Shown here in pieces: positions 5,381 to 8,328 of a stretch of 8,328 nucleotides of DNA. Source of the stretch: a bacterium (GTDB lineage Bacteria > Patescibacteriota > Microgenomatia > Daviesbacterales > UBA10151); the NCBI GenBank assembly GCA_027364775.1, contig DAHXOS010000050.1, positions 1 through 8,328 on the forward strand, given 5' to 3'. The notes beneath the pieces are model-generated. The model was given only the letters and a program-made list of their open reading frames with translations, made no database searches and was not told the origin of the DNA. Within the stretch, counting starts at the first letter, position 1. Every line of letters starts with the position of its first letter. The position numbers and the translations under genes were made by a program.

Positions 5381-6349
5381 ATGCTGCCAGCAGTTACTCC
5401 TCAGTTTGTTAAAAACAAAAAAGTGTTGCTCCGGTTAGATTTAGATGTTCCTATAGAAAACGGTAGAGTAGTTGATGATTTTAGGCTACATGCTGGGCTT
5501 GAGACCCTTGATCTGTGCTTAATCCATGCTGCTTCTGTGGTTATTTTTGGTCACTTGGGCAGACCAGATGGCAAAGATCCTAATTTTTCTGTTAAACCAA
5601 TAGTAGAATGGTTTGAAAAAACTTTTGCCCATGTAGACTTGCCTGAAGGAAAGCTACATATATTAGAAAACACTAGATTTGAAAAAGGGGAGGAAGATTG
5701 TGATTTAGAGTATGCAAAACAACTAGCTTCTTTAGGAGATGTTTATATTAATGAAGCTTTTGCAGCTTACCATCCTGCCTCATCCACTACAGTTGTACCC
5801 ACACTTTTAGCTCATGCTGCAGGATTAAATTTTGCCAAAGAAGTAACAACTATTTTGGAGCTCCGATCTAATCCTAAAAAACCTCAAATAGCTATAATCG
5901 GCGGTGCAAAAGTGGAAGATAAATATGAGTCAGCAATAGCTTTAAGTAAGATTTGTGATTTGGTTTTAGTAGGAGGATTATTGGTCAAAAATATTAAGGA
6001 ACAGGGCTTAGAAGTGCCTAAAAATATGATTCTAGCTACCCTTAACCATTCGGGATTAGATCTTTCGGAGAGCTCGGCTGAGACTTTTATTGATATGATA
6101 GCTCACTCAAAACAGGTAATTTGGGCAGGGCCGGTGGGTAAATATGAAGTAGAGGAAGGAGCAAAATTTACCCGGAAAATAGCTGAGGCAATAATTAACT
6201 CCAAAGTAAATTCAATAATTGGTGGTGGAGATACAACTGCCGCTTTAGGCGAGTATTTAGATAAATTTAGTTTTGTTTCAACCGGTGGTGGAGCAATGCT
6301 AGAGTTACTTTCCAAAGGGACTTTACCAACTGTAGAAGTGCTAAAATAA
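5381..6349 (+). CDS. pgk: Phosphoglycerate kinase (compact, divergent)
   Basis: Catalyses 1,3-bisphosphoglycerate + ADP to 3-phosphoglycerate + ATP in glycolysis (cytoplasm). At 322 residues it is about 70-90 shorter than typical bacterial PGKs. N-domain landmarks are RLDLDVP (18-24, Asp20 kept), DDFRL with Arg35, GHLGRP with His58/Arg61, and ILENTRF with Arg99. C-domain landmarks are GGAKVEDK (174-181), WAGPVGKYE (248-256; Glu256 kept for the nucleotide ribose), GGGDT (281-285) and STGGGA (300-305). Deviations are Asp22 where RxDxNxP has Asn, HPASST (131-136) where the family has HRAHAS, so the substrate-binding Arg is Pro132, and Ala249 where WNGP has Asn. Much of the missing length lies between about 205 and 245, where the usual lpvDvvv...dIGpkT block is condensed. 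It starts a likely unit with the cohesin/dockerin gene 4 nt downstream, with gap beyond. There is no Shine-Dalgarno; a promoter abuts the ATG. Probably functional, but substitutions leave some doubt. Confidence 0.93.
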   Translation: MLPAVTPQFVKNKKVLLRLDLDVPIENGRVVDDFRLHAGLETLDLCLIHAASVVIFGHLGRPDGKDPNFSVKPIVEWFEKTFAHVDLPEGKLHILENTRFEKGEEDCDLEYAKQLASLGDVYINEAFAAYHPASSTTVVPTLLAHAAGLNFAKEVTTILELRSNPKKPQIAIIGGAKVEDKYESAIALSKICDLVLVGGLLVKNIKEQGLEVPKNMILATLNHSGLDLSESSAETFIDMIAHSKQVIWAGPVGKYEVEEGAKFTRKIAEAIINSKVNSIIGGGDTTAALGEYLDKFSFVSTGGGAMLELLSKGTLPTVEVLK

Positions 6350-6353
6350 AGTT

Positions 6354-7643
6354 ATGAACTCCAATAATCCAGTTAATAACCAGCCTCAAGCTGCAGCAGC
6401 TCCTCCTCCTCAACAACCTGTATCTATCCCTGCTCCCGTTACACCCTCAATTGAGCTTTATGATCTACCCAAACCTAAAATTAAATTGTCAGTTATTTTA
6501 AGTAGTTTGGTTGTTATCTTATTAATAGCTGCAATCCCAATAGGGGTTTATTTAACCCTCCAACAACAAAATATTAAATCTAAAGCAGATCAGGTTGCAA
6601 CTACCACTCCCAAAACCTCCCTTTCTTTAATAGTAGAACCTCAGGCTTCAGCTTCAGCTGTAGTTGTTAAAATTTATACCAGAGCAGATATTGACCCGGT
6701 TAACTTAATTGTAGCCAGCTTAAAATTTCCAAATGATATATTAGAAGTATCATCAATTGCTACCTCTTCTGCAGAAATTAAAACAAATGAAAAAAGAGTT
6801 GAAGGAAAGTGGCTTGAGGCTGCAAACAACAACCAAGAAGGTACAATTGATTTAGCCCTAGGTGTACCCAACCCCGGTTTTAAGAGTGAAATAAGTGATA
6901 ATACCAAATATCTTTTGGCAACTGTTACTTTTAATGTTAAGAGATTTGGTACTCCACAAATTACAATTGTAAGTGAAAAAAGTATGATGCTAAGAAATAG
7001 TGATACCTTAAATATTCTAAATGAAAAAAGAGACCTTTTAGTTAATTTGCGACCAATTGAAAAGGTAGCAAGTGCTACAGCTGCTATTACTGAAACAAAA
7101 CCCAAAAAAGAAGCCAGTATTAAAATAACTTCACCTCTAGGAGGTGAATCCTTTGCTTATTTTAACCCAATTGATATTAAGTGGGAGTCCCAAAATATAG
7201 AGAAAGTCAGTATCAGCTTGCTGTTAAATGATTCTCTATATGGTAATTTAGCAACCAATATAGCAAACACCGGTAGTTTTAGCTGGAAAATAGAAAATAC
7301 CTTACCACTAACCTATATTAACGCTAATTCCGTATTTCAAATTAAAGTAGTGGGTAGCACAAAGGATAACTTTTTAGTTTCAGATACCACCCCTGGTTAT
7401 TTTGGATTAGTTTCTCAAACAGATGCTAAAGTTAAAAATACTCCCAAAATAACAATTGAAAGAGTCCAAGCAGATCTTAATAACAATAATAAGGTTGATT
7501 TTGCAGATCTCTCATTATTACTTTCTAATTTTAATAAACAAAAGTTTGAAGAAAGTTATGACTTTAATGGAGATGGAGTAGTAAATGTGATTGACCTCTG
7601 GCTATTAAGGGGAGCTCTTTTTACAGAAAAAGTTATTGAATAA
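6354..7643 (+). CDS. Membrane-anchored cohesin / KNH-like / dockerin domain protein
   Basis: A 429-residue surface protein. Residues 1-40 are a Pro/Gln/Ala-rich, low-complexity cytoplasmic tail, 44-67 a membrane helix (KLSVILSSLVVILLIAAIP...), and the rest should be outside. About 88-215 resembles a cohesin-type beta sandwich (TSLSLIVEP...VVVKIYTRADIDPVNLIVASLKFP...LATVTFNV). About 255-335 begins IKITSPLGGESF, with DIKWES and GSFSWKIE, as in the Ser-Thr-rich/KNH-like adhesion-type domain. A type I dockerin follows (374-422) with two EF-hand-like calcium loops: loop 1 D374-N376-N378-K380-D382-D385 (Asn-rich, less canonical) and loop 2 D403-N405-D407-N411-D414 (canonical DFNGDG). Cohesin and dockerin on one chain suggest self-assembly or docking of partners on the cell surface; the partner is unknown. 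It lies 4 nt after pgk without a Shine-Dalgarno, so probably translationally coupled. No catalytic domain is seen. Domain calls are by eye; the dockerin is firmest. Confidence 0.8.
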   Translation: MNSNNPVNNQPQAAAAPPPQQPVSIPAPVTPSIELYDLPKPKIKLSVILSSLVVILLIAAIPIGVYLTLQQQNIKSKADQVATTTPKTSLSLIVEPQASASAVVVKIYTRADIDPVNLIVASLKFPNDILEVSSIATSSAEIKTNEKRVEGKWLEAANNNQEGTIDLALGVPNPGFKSEISDNTKYLLATVTFNVKRFGTPQITIVSEKSMMLRNSDTLNILNEKRDLLVNLRPIEKVASATAAITETKPKKEASIKITSPLGGESFAYFNPIDIKWESQNIEKVSISLLLNDSLYGNLATNIANTGSFSWKIENTLPLTYINANSVFQIKVVGSTKDNFLVSDTTPGYFGLVSQTDAKVKNTPKITIERVQADLNNNNKVDFADLSLLLSNFNKQKFEESYDFNGDGVVNVIDLWLLRGALFTEKVIE

Positions 7644-7656
7644 CTTAAAACTATCC

Positions 7657-7685
7657 TTGCTTATTTTAATCTGTTTCTTTAAAAT
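7657..7685 (+). promoter_or_regulatory. Promoter for gap abutting its start codon
   Basis: TTGCTT (7657-7662), a 17-bp spacer and TAAAAT (7680-7685, 5/6) end 6 nt before ATG 7692. Both elements at optimal spacing make this the best-formed promoter of the start-abutting set, predicting a leaderless gap mRNA and at least partial independence from pgk. Confidence 0.5.
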
Positions 7686-7691
7686 GAATTT

Positions 7692-8328
7692 ATGCCTATA
7701 AAAGTAGCTATAAACGGTTTTGGTAGGATTGGTAGGAATGTTTTTAAAGCTACCATTGAAGAGCACTTAGATCAGGTTGAGATTGTTGGGATTAATGATT
7801 TAACCTCCCCTCAAGTTTTAGCCCACCTCTTAAAATATGACAGTGCTTATGGACAATGGAACAGAGAGATCTCTGCAGAAGACCAAGCAATTATAGTTGA
7901 TGGTAAAAAGTACCCAATATATACAGAAAAGGAACCAACAAAGCTACCTTGGGGACAATTGGGAGTTGATGTTGTCATAGAATCTACAGGTAGATTTACT
8001 GATGAAGAGGGTATGAAACAACACTTAACGGCCGGGGCTAAAAAGGTGGTTTTATCTGCTCCTGCTAAGGGTGGAAATGTAGGAACCTTTCTACTTGGGG
8101 TTAATAATGACCATTATCAGGGTGAAAACCTAATTAATAATGCTTCTTGTACTACTAATTGTATTGCTCCTGTTGCAGCGATAATAGATCAAAAGTTTGG
8201 GATAGCTAAAGCTTTAATGACTACTATTCATTCTGTGACAGCAGAACAAAATTTAGTTGATGGACCACCTCCGGGAGGAAAATCTAACGATTTAAGGCGG
8301 GCCAGAGCAGCCTATAATAATATTATTC
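7692..8328 (+). CDS. gap: Glyceraldehyde-3-phosphate dehydrogenase, type I (3' end outside window)
   Basis: Oxidises and phosphorylates glyceraldehyde-3-phosphate to 1,3-bisphosphoglycerate with NAD(P)+, giving the substrate of the PGK encoded upstream. The first 212 codons are present without interruption. Features are the Rossmann start VAINGFGRIGRN (5-16), Asn35-Asp36 in GINDL (favours NAD+), ESTGRFTD, the active site NASCTTNC with catalytic Cys153, and general base His180 in MTTIHSVTAEQ; the Cys-His spacing of 27 equals that of classical GAPDHs. After VDGP there is an extra stretch PPGGKSN before DLRRARAAYNNI, about five residues longer than common bacterial forms. ATG 7692 gives the expected N-terminus; ATG 7684 is out of frame. 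No Shine-Dalgarno. It follows the cohesin/dockerin gene by 48 nt. The identification is firm; only the C-terminal part is unseen. Confidence 0.96.
   Translation, partial: MPIKVAINGFGRIGRNVFKATIEEHLDQVEIVGINDLTSPQVLAHLLKYDSAYGQWNREISAEDQAIIVDGKKYPIYTEKEPTKLPWGQLGVDVVIESTGRFTDEEGMKQHLTAGAKKVVLSAPAKGGNVGTFLLGVNNDHYQGENLINNASCTTNCIAPVAAIIDQKFGIAKALMTTIHSVTAEQNLVDGPPPGGKSNDLRRARAAYNNII

Noticed and set aside
6674..7105. 143-codon open frame on the minus strand opposite the cohesin-like domain
   Set aside because: Antisense to a gene with clear domain structure; a hydrophobic Leu/Ser-rich translation is expected from antisense of this AT-rich coding sequence.
1..8328. CRISPR array, tRNA/rRNA gene, insertion sequence or phage genes
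   Set aside because: No spaced direct repeats, cloverleaf-like sequence, transposase or phage-type proteins seen on either strand by eye.

Overview
The window is AT-rich DNA with tightly packed genes. It looks like a chromosomal segment of an uncultivated, small-genome bacterium of the Candidate Phyla Radiation (Patescibacteria), most likely near Microgenomates. That placement rests on remembered protein style (compact glycolytic enzymes, membrane-anchored cohesin/dockerin protein, streamlined DacA), not on a search. The genetic code appears standard: TGA ends one gene, as part of a tandem TGA-TAG, and no real gene needs TGA read as an amino acid.

Layout. (1) 5-429: wreck of a PfkB-family sugar kinase with a large internal deletion, a nonsense codon, a frameshift and a missing 3' half, running directly into (2) 422-1450, an intact dTDP-glucose 4,6-dehydratase (rmlB/rfbB). 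(3) 1451-1653: a 203-bp intergenic region with a good sigma70-like promoter, a GC-rich palindrome and a perfect 12-bp hairpin, leading into (4) 1654-3096, a membrane-anchored GH18-family glycoside hydrolase, and (5) 3126-4199, a D-Ala-D-Ala carboxypeptidase (dacA). (6) 4265-4336: a 23-codon ORF with a near-perfect Shine-Dalgarno, convergent with (7) 4351-5295 on the minus strand, an RlmI/RlmK-like SAM methyltransferase. (8) Divergent from it, 5381-6349, a compact phosphoglycerate kinase (pgk), followed after 4 nt by (9) 6354-7643, a membrane-anchored cohesin/KNH-like/dockerin protein, then (10) 7692 to the window end, glyceraldehyde-3-phosphate dehydrogenase (gap), cut by the edge.

Functionally, the left half concerns the cell envelope (nucleotide-sugar synthesis, glycan hydrolysis, peptidoglycan trimming). 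The right half holds the two consecutive lower-glycolysis enzymes GAPDH and PGK, with a surface-assembly protein gene between them.

The most unexpected pattern is in gene starts. rmlB, dacA, the methyltransferase, pgk and gap all have a -10-like hexamer, often with an extended TG, ending only 6-8 nt before the start codon, and none has a Shine-Dalgarno. This predicts leaderless mRNAs. The one strong Shine-Dalgarno in the window belongs to the tiny 23-codon ORF. No tRNA, rRNA, CRISPR array or insertion sequence was seen, and no stretch over 300 bp lacks a gene.
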